A stretch of DNA of 64,000 nt from JACQAP01 sp035275265 (GTDB taxonomy: Bacteria; Pseudomonadota; Gammaproteobacteria; Burkholderiales; JACQAP01), in contig DATENC010000018.1 of the NCBI GenBank assembly GCA_035275265.1, positions 1-64,000 of the forward strand, written 5' to 3'. Shown piece after piece: positions 41,388 to 49,821 of this stretch. The notes beneath the pieces are model-generated. The model made no database searches. It saw nothing but the letters and a program-made list of their open reading frames with translations, and was not told the origin of the DNA. A program made the translations under genes and the position numbers. The first letter of the stretch is position 1. Each line of letters opens with the position of its first letter.

Positions 41388-43037
41388 ATGAGCTTGGACC
41401 TCAAACAGTACGAGAAGCTGGGGCCGTTCGAGATCAAGGACTTCCTCGCCAAGGTGGCGACCAAGGCCGCGGCGGAATCCGATCTGTCGTACCTGAATGC
41501 CGGCCGCGGCAATCCCAACTGGGTGGCGACCGAGCCGCGCTCGGCCTTCTTCCTCCTCGGGCAGTTCGCGGTCACCGAGAGCCAGCGCGTGTTCGACCTG
41601 CCGCCGGGCGTCGCCGGCATGCCGAAGGCGGCGGGCAGCGCCGCCCGGCTCGCCGCGTGGCTGGACAAGCAGCGCGCCATGCCGGGCGCCGAGTTCCTGC
41701 AGCGGATGGTGCCGTGGACGGTGAAGAAGTTCGGCTTCGACGCGGACAAGTTCGTGGGCGAGCTGACCGATTCCATCATCGGCGACCACTACCCGGTGCC
41801 CGACCGCATGCTGGTGCACAACGAGCAGATCGTGCGCGAGTACCTGCAGTGGGCGATGTGCGGCGAGCCGCGGCCGAAGGGAACGTTCAAGCTCTACGCG
41901 GTCGAGGGCGGCACCGCCGCCATGTGCTACATCTTCAAGTCGCTGAAGAGCAACCGCCTCCTCAACCCGGGCGACACCATCGCGATGGGCGTGCCGATTT
42001 TCACGCCCTACCTCGAGATGGCGCATCTCGAGGACTACGACCTCAAGTTCGTCGAGGTGCACGCCAAGCAGGAAAACCGCTGGCAGTACCCGGACGAGGA
42101 GCTGAAGAAGCTCCTCAACCCGAAGGTCAAGGCGTTCTTCGTCGTCAATCCGGGCAACCCGTACGCGGTGGCGATCTCGCCCGAGACCATCAAGAAGATC
42201 GGCGAGGTGCTGAAGAAGCGCCCGGATCTCATCCTGCTGACCGACGACGTCTACGGCACTTTCGTGCCGGGCTTCCGCTCCCTGATGGGGGCGTATCCGT
42301 ACAACACCATCGGCGTTTACTCGTACAGCAAGTACTTCGGCTGCACCGGCTGGCGCCTCGGCACGGTCGCGGTGCACGAGGACAACATCTTCGACCGCAT
42401 GATCGCCAAGCACCCCGAGTCGATCAAGAAGAAGCTGGACAAACGCTACGGTTCGCTCACGCTCGAGCCGCGCAAGATCGCGTTCATCGACCGCATCGTC
42501 GCGGACAGCCGCGACGTTGCGCTGAACCACACCGCGGGCCTGTCGCTGCCGCAACAGGTGATGATGACGCTGTTCTCGACCTACGAGCTGATGGACGAAA
42601 AGAAGGACTACCAGAAAGCCTGCCTCGGCATCGTCAAGAAGCGGGTGAAGGCGACGCTGGAAGGCCTGGGCCTCGAGGTGCCGCCGAACGAGCTGCACGA
42701 CTTCTACTACGGGCTGATCGACTTCGAGTTCTGGGCGCGCAAGAACCTGGGCGAGGACATCGTCAAGTGGATGAAGAAGAACGTGCATCCGCTCGACATC
42801 GTGTTCCGCCTGGCCGAGGAGCACGGCATCGTGCTGCTCAACGGCAGCGGCTTCGGCGCGCCGGACTGGTCGGCGCGCATATCCTTCGCGAACCTCGAAG
42901 ATCATGTCTACGACGACATCGGCCGGGCGGTGCGCACTATCGCGCGCGGGTACCGGGAGGCCTATGAGGCCGCGGGCAAAACCGTCAAACCGGCCAAGAC
43001 CGGGAAGGCGCCTTCCGCAAAACGGAAGAGGTCATGA
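41388..43037 (+). CDS. aspD: Bifunctional aspartate aminotransferase / L-aspartate 4-decarboxylase
   Basis: A 549-residue PLP enzyme; AGGGAG precedes the ATG. It converts L-aspartate to L-alanine and CO2 (beta-decarboxylation), consuming one cytoplasmic proton. The PLP lysine is K315 in VYSYSKYFGCTGWRLG; the usual Asn-Pro-Gly-Asn region appears as FFVVNPGNPYAVAISP, and the carboxylate-binding arginine as R497 in SARISFANLE. Length matches AspD (about 530-550), longer than ordinary aminotransferases, with the N-terminal helical segment QYEKLGPFEIKDFLAKVATK seen in the family. It lies between two AspT-type exchangers. With AspT it forms a proton-motive decarboxylation cycle. Confidence 0.95.
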   Translation: MSLDLKQYEKLGPFEIKDFLAKVATKAAAESDLSYLNAGRGNPNWVATEPRSAFFLLGQFAVTESQRVFDLPPGVAGMPKAAGSAARLAAWLDKQRAMPGAEFLQRMVPWTVKKFGFDADKFVGELTDSIIGDHYPVPDRMLVHNEQIVREYLQWAMCGEPRPKGTFKLYAVEGGTAAMCYIFKSLKSNRLLNPGDTIAMGVPIFTPYLEMAHLEDYDLKFVEVHAKQENRWQYPDEELKKLLNPKVKAFFVVNPGNPYAVAISPETIKKIGEVLKKRPDLILLTDDVYGTFVPGFRSLMGAYPYNTIGVYSYSKYFGCTGWRLGTVAVHEDNIFDRMIAKHPESIKKKLDKRYGSLTLEPRKIAFIDRIVADSRDVALNHTAGLSLPQQVMMTLFSTYELMDEKKDYQKACLGIVKKRVKATLEGLGLEVPPNELHDFYYGLIDFEFWARKNLGEDIVKWMKKNVHPLDIVFRLAEEHGIVLLNGSGFGAPDWSARISFANLEDHVYDDIGRAVRTIARGYREAYEAAGKTVKPAKTGKAPSAKRKRS

Positions 43038-43240
43038 TCGAACACACCCTCGAGAACACCTGGCATCACACTTTGTTTCTGCCGAGATCGGGACTTTCCG
43101 GCAGGACAAGTTGAGGCTGCAACGCATTGGATCGCCAACCATTGATTGGACACAACTAGCCATCGTTCCATCGGCCTGCCTGCCGCAGCCGCCGAACTCA
43201 AACGTTCGATTGGCCACCACTGCATGAAGATCGGGGAAAC

Positions 43241-44932
43241 GTGGACTTCTTTGTAAATGCACTGCGGACCAATCCCGAGCTGGCGATCTTCCTGACCCTT
43301 GCCATAGGTTTCCTGATTGGCCGCGTCAAGTTCGGCAGCTTCAGCCTCGGGATCGTCGTCGGTACCTTGCTGGCGGGAGTCCTGATCGGTCAGCTCGATA
43401 TCAAGGTACCGTCGGTCGTGAAGTCGATCTTCTTTGCGCTGTTTCTGTTCACGACCGGATACAAGGTGGGTCCGCAATTCTTCCGCGGACTGAAGCGCGA
43501 TGCGCTTCCCCAGGTGGCACTCACGGTCGTCCTGTGCGTAGCGTGCCTGCTCACGGCGTTCGGGTTCGCAACGCTTCTCGGCTACGACGTGGGGACGGCT
43601 GCCGGGCTCCTGGCTGGCGCCTTCTCCGAATCCACGGTGATCGGCACCGCCGGCGAGGCGATCCAGCGCCTGGCGATTCCGGACGAGGAAAAGGCCGCGC
43701 TGGTGAACAACATTCCGGTCGCCTATGCCGTGACCTACCTGGTCGGCACCGCCAGTCTCGTCTGGTTCCTGCCTACCATCGGGCCGAAGCTGATGAGGAT
43801 CAACCTGCGGGCAGAGGGTGAGCGTATGCAGGCGGCGATCGCGGGTGCTGCCGAGCTGGGCCTCGGCGTCGTCTCGGCCGCGAAGTTGTTCGACGTCCGT
43901 GCGTACCGCGTGACCAACCCAAACCTTGTAGACAGGACCGTGGCGCAACTGGAAGCGCTGCCCGAAGACCTCAGGGTGTTCATCGTGCGAATCCATCGTG
44001 GAGGCGAGATCATCGAGCCGACGCCGGACACGGTCGTTCGCAAGGACGACGTGGTCGCGGTTATGGCCCGGCAAGAGGCGCACATCGAGCGCGGTGCCGC
44101 GGTCGGTCCGGAAGTGGACGACAAGGCGCTGCTCGAAATTCCGATCGAAACGCTGGATGTAGTGGTCACGCAACGGTCCCTGGTAGGCAGAACCTTGGCG
44201 GACCTCGCGCGGCTCGAGAGCGCTCGTGGGGTATTTCTCCAACGTATCATGCGGGCCGGGCAGGAGATCCCGATCGCTACCAGCACGCTCATCGACCGGG
44301 GAGACGTGCTGTGCCTGATCGGCGCCAAGCCCGAGGTCGCGCGCGCGGCGAAGGATATTGGATATGCCGATCGTCCCACCACGTCTACCGACATGCTGTT
44401 CGTCGGCACCGGGATCGTCCTCGGCGGGCTGTTCGGCCTGCTCTCGGTCACCGTTGCCGGCATCCCGCTCACGCTCACCGCCAGCGGTGGCGCCCTGATC
44501 ATGGGGCTGGTATTCGGATGGCTGCGTTCGGTGTACCCGTTCTTCGGCCGCATCCCCGAGCCGGCAATATGGGTCTTCGATACCGTCGGACTGTGCACCT
44601 TCATCGGCGTGGTCGGCCTGAGCGCGGGACCCAGTTTCATCGCCGGGCTGCAGAAAACCGGTATCAGCCTGGTCTTCGTGGGCCTGGCGGCAGCCCTGAT
44701 TCCTCACACTCTGGGCATCCTCTTCGGGCGCTACGTGTTGAAGATGGAACCCCTCGTCGTGCTGGGCGCCTGCGCTGGAGCCGGGACGATCACGGCGGCC
44801 CTGCGCGCAGTGCAGGACGAAGCGCGTAGCAGTGTTCCCGCGCTCGGCTACACCGTGCCCTATGCCATCGGCAACATTCTGCTGACGGCATGGGGACCGG
44901 TACTCGTGGCGCTGATGTGGATTGGAAAGTAA
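43241..44932 (+). CDS. Aspartate:alanine exchanger family antiporter, second copy
   Basis: A 563-residue paralogue of the gene at 39654, with the same layout: helices, two RCK_C-like modules (IETLDVVVTQRSLVGRTLAD and QEIPIATSTLIDRGDVLCLI), helices with GACAGAGTITAALRAVQDEA and PALGYTVPYAIGNILLTAWG. It starts at GTG 43241 behind GGGG. The 203-base gap after aspD suggests its own promoter; it contains ATTGGATCGCCAAC and nearby ATTGGA repeats but no full operator. Sequence around the exchange motif differs from the first copy (GAGTITAAL against SRTTTASLG), so it may carry another pair, such as the substrate and product of the long decarboxylase. Confidence 0.85.
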   Translation: MDFFVNALRTNPELAIFLTLAIGFLIGRVKFGSFSLGIVVGTLLAGVLIGQLDIKVPSVVKSIFFALFLFTTGYKVGPQFFRGLKRDALPQVALTVVLCVACLLTAFGFATLLGYDVGTAAGLLAGAFSESTVIGTAGEAIQRLAIPDEEKAALVNNIPVAYAVTYLVGTASLVWFLPTIGPKLMRINLRAEGERMQAAIAGAAELGLGVVSAAKLFDVRAYRVTNPNLVDRTVAQLEALPEDLRVFIVRIHRGGEIIEPTPDTVVRKDDVVAVMARQEAHIERGAAVGPEVDDKALLEIPIETLDVVVTQRSLVGRTLADLARLESARGVFLQRIMRAGQEIPIATSTLIDRGDVLCLIGAKPEVARAAKDIGYADRPTTSTDMLFVGTGIVLGGLFGLLSVTVAGIPLTLTASGGALIMGLVFGWLRSVYPFFGRIPEPAIWVFDTVGLCTFIGVVGLSAGPSFIAGLQKTGISLVFVGLAAALIPHTLGILFGRYVLKMEPLVVLGACAGAGTITAALRAVQDEARSSVPALGYTVPYAIGNILLTAWGPVLVALMWIGK

Positions 44933-44989
44933 AACCGGTTCGGATTATTGGCGAGCCGAAATGCCGATCCAAGACAAAGGAGTATTGCC

Positions 44990-46366
44990 ATGACCTCATA
45001 CAAACATGTTGAAGTGCGGACTGCTCCGCATCTGCCGCGTGTTGCGGCTGTGTGGCCGATCGCGACGGTGAGCCTCTTCTTGCTGGTAGGCGTTGCGTCC
45101 CAGGCCGCGGGCCAGCAGCCACCCGCCGAATCGGTTGAACAGGGACAGACGCCCATGGACGAGGTCGAACTGGCCAACCCGCAACCCGGACAACCTCTGG
45201 TCCCGGTAGAGCCGGAAAAGAAGTCGCCGTTTTTCGATGATTCCAGGATCAGCGCGCAGGCACGGACCTTTTATCTCTACCGCGACAAGTACGACGACAG
45301 TATTAGCGAGGCCTGGGCGATCGGGGGTTCGGTTACCTACACATCCGGTTATCTGGCCGATGTATTCCGTGTTGGCGCGACTGCCTATACGTCGCAGCCG
45401 CTGTACGCACCGGATGACCGCGACGGCACATTGCTGTTGGCGCCCGGGCAGGAAGGCTACACCGTGCTCGGCCAGATTTATGGTGAGGTGAAGTTCAGCG
45501 ATCGACTTTTCGGTGCCTTCGGGCGCAAGGAATACAACACCCCGTACATCAACAAGAACGACGCCCGGATGACGCCGAATACCTTCGAGGGGGTGACCCT
45601 CTACGGAAAAACCGGCGGAAAAGACGGTGCTCCCGAGTGGCGGTATGGCGGCGGCTACATTTCGAAGATCAAGGAACGGAATTCCGATGAATTCGTCTCG
45701 ATGTCCGTCGACGCGGGCGCCACCGTGGAGCGCGGCGTTTACGTTGCAGGCGCCAATTTCAAACAGAAAGATTATTCGATCGGCGCGGCCAACTACTATT
45801 CGCCCGACATAATCAATATTTTCTATACGGAAGCGAAGTACGCTCTGACCCCCCGGAAATTATCGCTCTCCGCGCAGTTTTCGGACCAGCAAAGCACAGG
45901 CGACAATCTGCTCACGGGAACGGCTTTTTCCACCCACCAGTGGGGAGTCAAAGGTGACCTTGGTCTGGGCGCAGCGGTGTTGACCCTGGCCTACACGGAT
46001 ACCGCGGACGGAGCCGCCATGCGCAATCCATGGAGCGGCTATCCGGGCTACACGAGCGTGCAGGTGCAAGACTTCTTCCGTGCCGGCGAGTCGGCGGTCA
46101 TGCTCAAGGCGGCATATGATTTGGCCGGCCTTGGGTTTAAAGGCGCCAGCGCCTATGCGCTTTGGGTTCACGGCTCCGGGGTCGCAGCCCCCAACTTCAA
46201 CGAAGACGAGGTCGATCTCAATTTGCAATGGAATCCGGACAAGTCCGGGCCGTTGCGGGGCATGTCGTTCCGGGTGCGTCTTGCCCATGTCGCCCAGCGT
46301 GGCGGCGGCGATCCGGACATCACGGATTTTCGCTTCATCGTAAATTACGACTTCCCGCGCCCCTGA
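44990..46366 (+). CDS. OprD-family outer-membrane porin
   Basis: A 458-residue porin; AAAGGAG precedes ATG 44990. The signal has a long basic head and ends SQAAGQ. The mature protein opens with a Pro/Glu-rich stretch and then ISAQARTFYLYRDKYDDSIS, followed by EAWAIGGSVTYTSGYLADVF, the first strands of OprD-type porins. Later DARMTPNTFEGVTLYGK corresponds to the OprD constriction region. The C-terminal strand ends FRFIVNYDFPRP; the final Phe is displaced by RP. OprD porins admit basic amino acids, peptides or carboxylates. Placement 58 bases after the second exchanger suggests it admits the amino acid used there. Confidence 0.82.
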   Translation: MTSYKHVEVRTAPHLPRVAAVWPIATVSLFLLVGVASQAAGQQPPAESVEQGQTPMDEVELANPQPGQPLVPVEPEKKSPFFDDSRISAQARTFYLYRDKYDDSISEAWAIGGSVTYTSGYLADVFRVGATAYTSQPLYAPDDRDGTLLLAPGQEGYTVLGQIYGEVKFSDRLFGAFGRKEYNTPYINKNDARMTPNTFEGVTLYGKTGGKDGAPEWRYGGGYISKIKERNSDEFVSMSVDAGATVERGVYVAGANFKQKDYSIGAANYYSPDIINIFYTEAKYALTPRKLSLSAQFSDQQSTGDNLLTGTAFSTHQWGVKGDLGLGAAVLTLAYTDTADGAAMRNPWSGYPGYTSVQVQDFFRAGESAVMLKAAYDLAGLGFKGASAYALWVHGSGVAAPNFNEDEVDLNLQWNPDKSGPLRGMSFRVRLAHVAQRGGGDPDITDFRFIVNYDFPRP

Positions 46367-46393
46367 GATACAACGTATTCGGATCGCGACCGA

Positions 46394-47158
46394 TTGAATA
46401 CCGCATGGCTTGACTCGCTGTGGCACGGGCTGCTGGATGCACATCCGCTGCGGGGGATGTTCGAGCTCCCGGTTATCTTCGACCTGGGCGCGGTGTTCTT
46501 CTTCGCGCTCACCGGAGCGCTGGCGGCGATTCGCCGTAACTACGATTTCGTCGGCCTGTTCATCATGGCATTCGTAACCGGGGTCGGCGGCGGCTTGATC
46601 CGCGACGGCGTGTTTATTCCGCAAGGCCTCCCGGCGGTCGTCGCCGACGGCCGCTATCTGGTCGTGGTTGTCCTGGCCTGCCTGGCGGGCCTGGTAATCG
46701 GCGGATTCATCGAGCGCTTTCAGAAGGCGATCGCCTACATCGATGCCCTCGGGCTGGGCGCGTACGCGGTGGTCGGTGTGCAGAAGGCGCTGATCGCGAA
46801 CATAAGCATTCCGGGGGCGATCATGATCGGCACCATCAACGCGGTCGGCGGCGGACTTCTGCGCGATATCATCGTGCGCGTCGAACCGCTTATGCTCAAA
46901 CCGGGCCAGTTCTACGTGCTGGCCGCGGTGCTCGGTAGCAGCCTGTTCGCGAGCCTGACGGCCTTCACGAAGCTGCCCGCGCCCGAGTCCGCGTTGATCG
47001 CGATCGGCGCGACCTTTCTTTTCCGTGTCCTGGCCATCTTTTTCAATTGGCAAACCAAGACGGTGCGTCCGTGGTTCACGGATCAAAGCAAGGAAACCAC
47101 CATGTCCGACGACGAAGCCCGCAGGCAGGAACAGGAGCGTGGCGACCGCAAGGAGTGA
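46394..47158 (+). CDS. TRIC/UPF0126-type cation channel protein
   Basis: A 254-residue membrane protein with seven helices in two repeats. Each repeat carries the glycine hinge of the family: FVTGVGGGLIRDG (about 62-74) and INAVGGGLLRDI (about 149-160). Prokaryotic TRIC members form trimeric monovalent-cation channels. The charged C-terminal tail (about 230-254) is disordered. Start TTG 46394 has only a weak ribosome site; no other start keeps the first helix. It lies between the OprD porin and the Ca2+/H+ exchanger gene. A role in charge balance during decarboxylation is speculative. Confidence 0.82.
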   Translation: MNTAWLDSLWHGLLDAHPLRGMFELPVIFDLGAVFFFALTGALAAIRRNYDFVGLFIMAFVTGVGGGLIRDGVFIPQGLPAVVADGRYLVVVVLACLAGLVIGGFIERFQKAIAYIDALGLGAYAVVGVQKALIANISIPGAIMIGTINAVGGGLLRDIIVRVEPLMLKPGQFYVLAAVLGSSLFASLTAFTKLPAPESALIAIGATFLFRVLAIFFNWQTKTVRPWFTDQSKETTMSDDEARRQEQERGDRKE

Positions 47159-47170
47159 ACGAACTGACCC

Positions 47171-48289
47171 ATGAACTCCCACGTCCCTGAAACGACAAAG
47201 GGCATTTCGATGTGGATCAAGCCGTCCATCAACTGGCTGTTCGTTTTCATACCGGTCACGCTCGCGCTCGAGCACGCCGGATTGCCGGCGCCGTGGGTAT
47301 TTTTCTCGGCAGCGGCTGCGATCGTGCCGATCGCGACCCTCATCGTGCGGGCGACGGAGCAGATCGCCACGCGCACCGGCGACGCCGTCGGCGGATTGCT
47401 CAACGCAACGTTCGGTAATGCGCCGGAGCTCATCATCGCTTTCGTGGCGCTCAAGGCGGGATTGCTCGACATGGTGCGGGCCTCGCTTATCGGCGCAATC
47501 CTGGCGAACATCCTGCTTGCGCTCGGCATCGCGTTTCTGCTCGGCGGCTTACGCTACCGCGACCAGGACTACAACCCGGCGGCAGCACGCGTCTATAGTT
47601 CGATGATGTTGATCGCGGTCGTGAGTCTCGCCGTGCCGAGCGCCTTCAGCCGTTTCTTCGCGCCCGAGGAAACGATCCGCCAGGAAACGCTGTTGAACGT
47701 GGGATTGGCTGTCGTGCTGCTCATAGCCTATGCGCTCTACCTCGTGTTCATGTTGAAGACCCATCCGGGCGCCTTCGCGGCCAAGGGTGGCCACGGCGGC
47801 AACGAACATGAAGGAAAACACTGGAGCGTGCCGCGGGCCGTGGGAACCCTCGTGGGCGCCTCCGTGCTGGCGGCGTGGATGAGCGAGATCCTGGTGGGTG
47901 CGGCGGAAGGCACCGGGACCGCGCTCGGCATGTCGCAGGTGTTCATCGGCATTGTGTTCGTGGCGATTGTCGGTGGCGCAGCCGAGAGTCTCTCGGCGAT
48001 CGTGATGGGGCGAAAGAACCGGATGGACATGACGATCGGCATTGCACTCGGCAGCTCGATCCAGATCGCACTGTTCGTCGCGCCAATGCTGGTGCTGGCC
48101 AGTTATTTCATCGCGCCGCAACCACTCGAACTATCCTTCGGGCGTGCCGAAGTCGGCGCGCTCTTTCTGGCGGTGCTGATCGGCGCGGTGGTTTGCGGCG
48201 ATGGGCGTTCCAACTGGTACAAGGGTGTGCAGCTCATCACCGTCTATTTGATCATCGCGCTCATGTTCTACTTCCTGCCGGAGGTATGA
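47171..48289 (+). CDS. Ca2+/H+ exchanger (CAX/CaCA family)
   Basis: A 372-residue membrane protein with 10-11 helices in two inverted repeats. The alpha-1 motif is GGLLNATFGNAPELIIAFVA (about 78-97) and the alpha-2 motif is VGGAAESLSAIVMGRKNRMD (about 267-286), the acidic residues (E88 and E271 by rough count) being those of Ca2+/H+ exchangers. The mid loop is His-rich (GGHGGNEHEGKHWS), which is common in CAX-type proteins. The first ATG 47171 has no strong ribosome site; the in-frame ATG at 47210 is an alternative and begins at the first helix. Works as an antiporter moving Ca2+ out against H+ in. Confidence 0.88.
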   Translation: MNSHVPETTKGISMWIKPSINWLFVFIPVTLALEHAGLPAPWVFFSAAAAIVPIATLIVRATEQIATRTGDAVGGLLNATFGNAPELIIAFVALKAGLLDMVRASLIGAILANILLALGIAFLLGGLRYRDQDYNPAAARVYSSMMLIAVVSLAVPSAFSRFFAPEETIRQETLLNVGLAVVLLIAYALYLVFMLKTHPGAFAAKGGHGGNEHEGKHWSVPRAVGTLVGASVLAAWMSEILVGAAEGTGTALGMSQVFIGIVFVAIVGGAAESLSAIVMGRKNRMDMTIGIALGSSIQIALFVAPMLVLASYFIAPQPLELSFGRAEVGALFLAVLIGAVVCGDGRSNWYKGVQLITVYLIIALMFYFLPEV

Positions 48290-48353
48290 ACTCCGGCTAG
48301 CATGCTAACCCGCGTCGTGGTACGGGACGGGCGTAACAGATAAGGGAGGTGGG

Positions 48354-49025
48354 ATGTTGCAATTGGAAGAACAGAAGCGCGCGCGGGTATTGGATCCGGT
48401 CCACCGCGTGTCAGAGATTATCTTCGGCCTGATCATGGCGCTGACGTTCACCGGCGCGCTGAGCGCGGCGACCGCCGCGCGCGAGGAAATCCGCACCATG
48501 ATGTTTGCCGCGCTCGGCTGCAATCTCGCGTGGGGGTTGGTCGATGGGGTCATGTACCTCGTCCAGACGCTGACCGAACGGACACGCAACTTCACGCTGA
48601 TGCGCCGTGTCCGCAGTGCTGCGCACCCGCAAGAGGCCCACGCGATCATTGCGGAAGCTATGCCCGGGCGCCTGGGTACCGTCATCAGTGCCCAAGGTCT
48701 GGAGGAGGTGCGCCAGCGACTTGCTGCGCTGCCCGAGCCACCCGCCCGCGGGCGCCTGGGCTGGGACGATTACGTCGGTGCAGTTGGCGTGTTCCTGCTC
48801 GTCGTCCTTACGACCTTTCCGGTCGTGGTTCCGTTCCTGTTGTTCCAGGAAACCGCTTTGGCGATGCGCGTCTCCAATGCGGTCGCCGTTGTGACGCTGT
48901 TCGTGGCCGGCTACATGCTCGGGCGCCATTCCGGCGGAGTCCCCTGGCGATCCGGGCTCGTCATGGTTGCGATCGGTATGATTCTGATAGGCTCCACCAT
49001 GGCACTCGAGGGATTGGCGGAGTGA
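48354..49025 (+). CDS. VIT1/CCC1-like membrane protein
   Basis: A 223-residue membrane protein with a strong GGGAGG ribosome site. Helices: about 23-42, 50-70, 140-160, 168-185 and 196-216. The opening DPVHRVSEIIFGLIMALTFT and the CNLAWGLVDGVMYLV segment match the N-terminal transmembrane helices of VIT-type (vacuolar iron transporter-like) proteins. The central metal-binding domain of true VIT1 is shortened here to a helical loop (RTRNFTLMRRVRSAAHPQEA), so metal transport is unproven. It follows the Ca2+/H+ exchanger by 64 bases and precedes a barrel gene by 2 bases. Confidence 0.7.
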   Translation: MLQLEEQKRARVLDPVHRVSEIIFGLIMALTFTGALSAATAAREEIRTMMFAALGCNLAWGLVDGVMYLVQTLTERTRNFTLMRRVRSAAHPQEAHAIIAEAMPGRLGTVISAQGLEEVRQRLAALPEPPARGRLGWDDYVGAVGVFLLVVLTTFPVVVPFLLFQETALAMRVSNAVAVVTLFVAGYMLGRHSGGVPWRSGLVMVAIGMILIGSTMALEGLAE

Positions 49026-49027
49026 GC

Positions 49028-49681
49028 ATGTGCTGGACCAGTGCTGCGGTCGCGACTGCGCTGCTCGTGCCGGCACTGGCGTACGCCGCACCGGACAGCG
49101 TGGACGCATCGTCGCCCACTTCGTCCGCGCAGGCGCCAGGCTGGGCCTTTTCCGCGACCGGCATGTATTATTTCCCTCCCGATCAGGACAGTTTCCTGCT
49201 TGTTGTTGGCACGGCCGATCGCGGGTCGCTGCATCTCGAGGCGCGCTACAACTACGAGGCGTTGGATACCGGCTCACTATTCGCCGGCTGGACGTTTTCG
49301 GGTGGCGACAAGCTCACCTACGAGCTGACGCCCATTCTGGGCGCGGTGTTCGGTGCCACGCAGGGTGTCGCGCCGGGGTTCGAGGCAAGCCTGGCGTATG
49401 GTATCGCCGACTTTTACATCGAAGCCGAGTACCTGCATGATTTCTCGAACAGTGAGGACAGCTACACCTATGCATGGAGCGAACTCGGCTTCACCCCCCT
49501 GGAGTGGTTGCGCTTCGGCCTCGTCGGCCAGCGCACGCGCGTCTACAGCAGCGATCTCGATATCCAGCGTGGCGGCTTCGTCCAGATCATATCTGGCAAG
49601 ATGACGTTCGGACTGTATGTCTTCAATCCCACTGACAGTGCGGACCGGGTGTCCATCTTGTCGTTCGGAGCGCAATTCTAG
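49028..49681 (+). CDS. Outer-membrane beta-barrel protein, unknown family
   Basis: A 217-residue exported protein; the ATG is 2 bases after the VIT-like gene stop. The signal ends PALAYA. The mature part has strands with GWAFSATGMYYFPPDQDSFL, the LHLEARYNYEALDTGSLFAG segment, FTPLEWLRFGLVGQRTRVYS, and an end RVSILSFGAQF with terminal Phe. Eight- to ten-strand barrel by length. No family recognised; similar small barrels often neighbour transport genes. It is the last member of the tight part of the rightward series; the AsmA-like gene begins 140 bases later. Confidence 0.68.
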   Translation: MCWTSAAVATALLVPALAYAAPDSVDASSPTSSAQAPGWAFSATGMYYFPPDQDSFLLVVGTADRGSLHLEARYNYEALDTGSLFAGWTFSGGDKLTYELTPILGAVFGATQGVAPGFEASLAYGIADFYIEAEYLHDFSNSEDSYTYAWSELGFTPLEWLRFGLVGQRTRVYSSDLDIQRGGFVQIISGKMTFGLYVFNPTDSADRVSILSFGAQF

Positions 49682-49821
49682 CCGTGGCATGTGCTGCAAC
49701 GTGACTGGCGCGTGGCGGCGCTTGCGCGAAGCATTCGTGTCCTCCCGGGAACAGGTTTCCCCGCGATTCTGCCGACCCGTGCGTTCGAGCCGAGCCCACG
49801 GGTGAGAAAACACGTATCGGC

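Noticed and set aside
40125..42905. 926-codon open frame on the minus strand across the first AspT and AspD
   Set aside because: Lies fully antisense to two strongly supported genes; composition is Arg/His/Asp/Val-rich as expected from reading GC-biased codons backwards; no domain.
43121..43150. ATTGGA repeats upstream of the second AspT as a sixth operator copy
   Set aside because: The GTCCAA arm and 4-base spacing are missing; similarity is limited to ATTGGA.
42962..44707. 581-codon minus-strand frame across the second AspT
   Set aside because: Antisense to a well supported exchanger gene, with Asp/Arg/Gln-rich non-protein composition.
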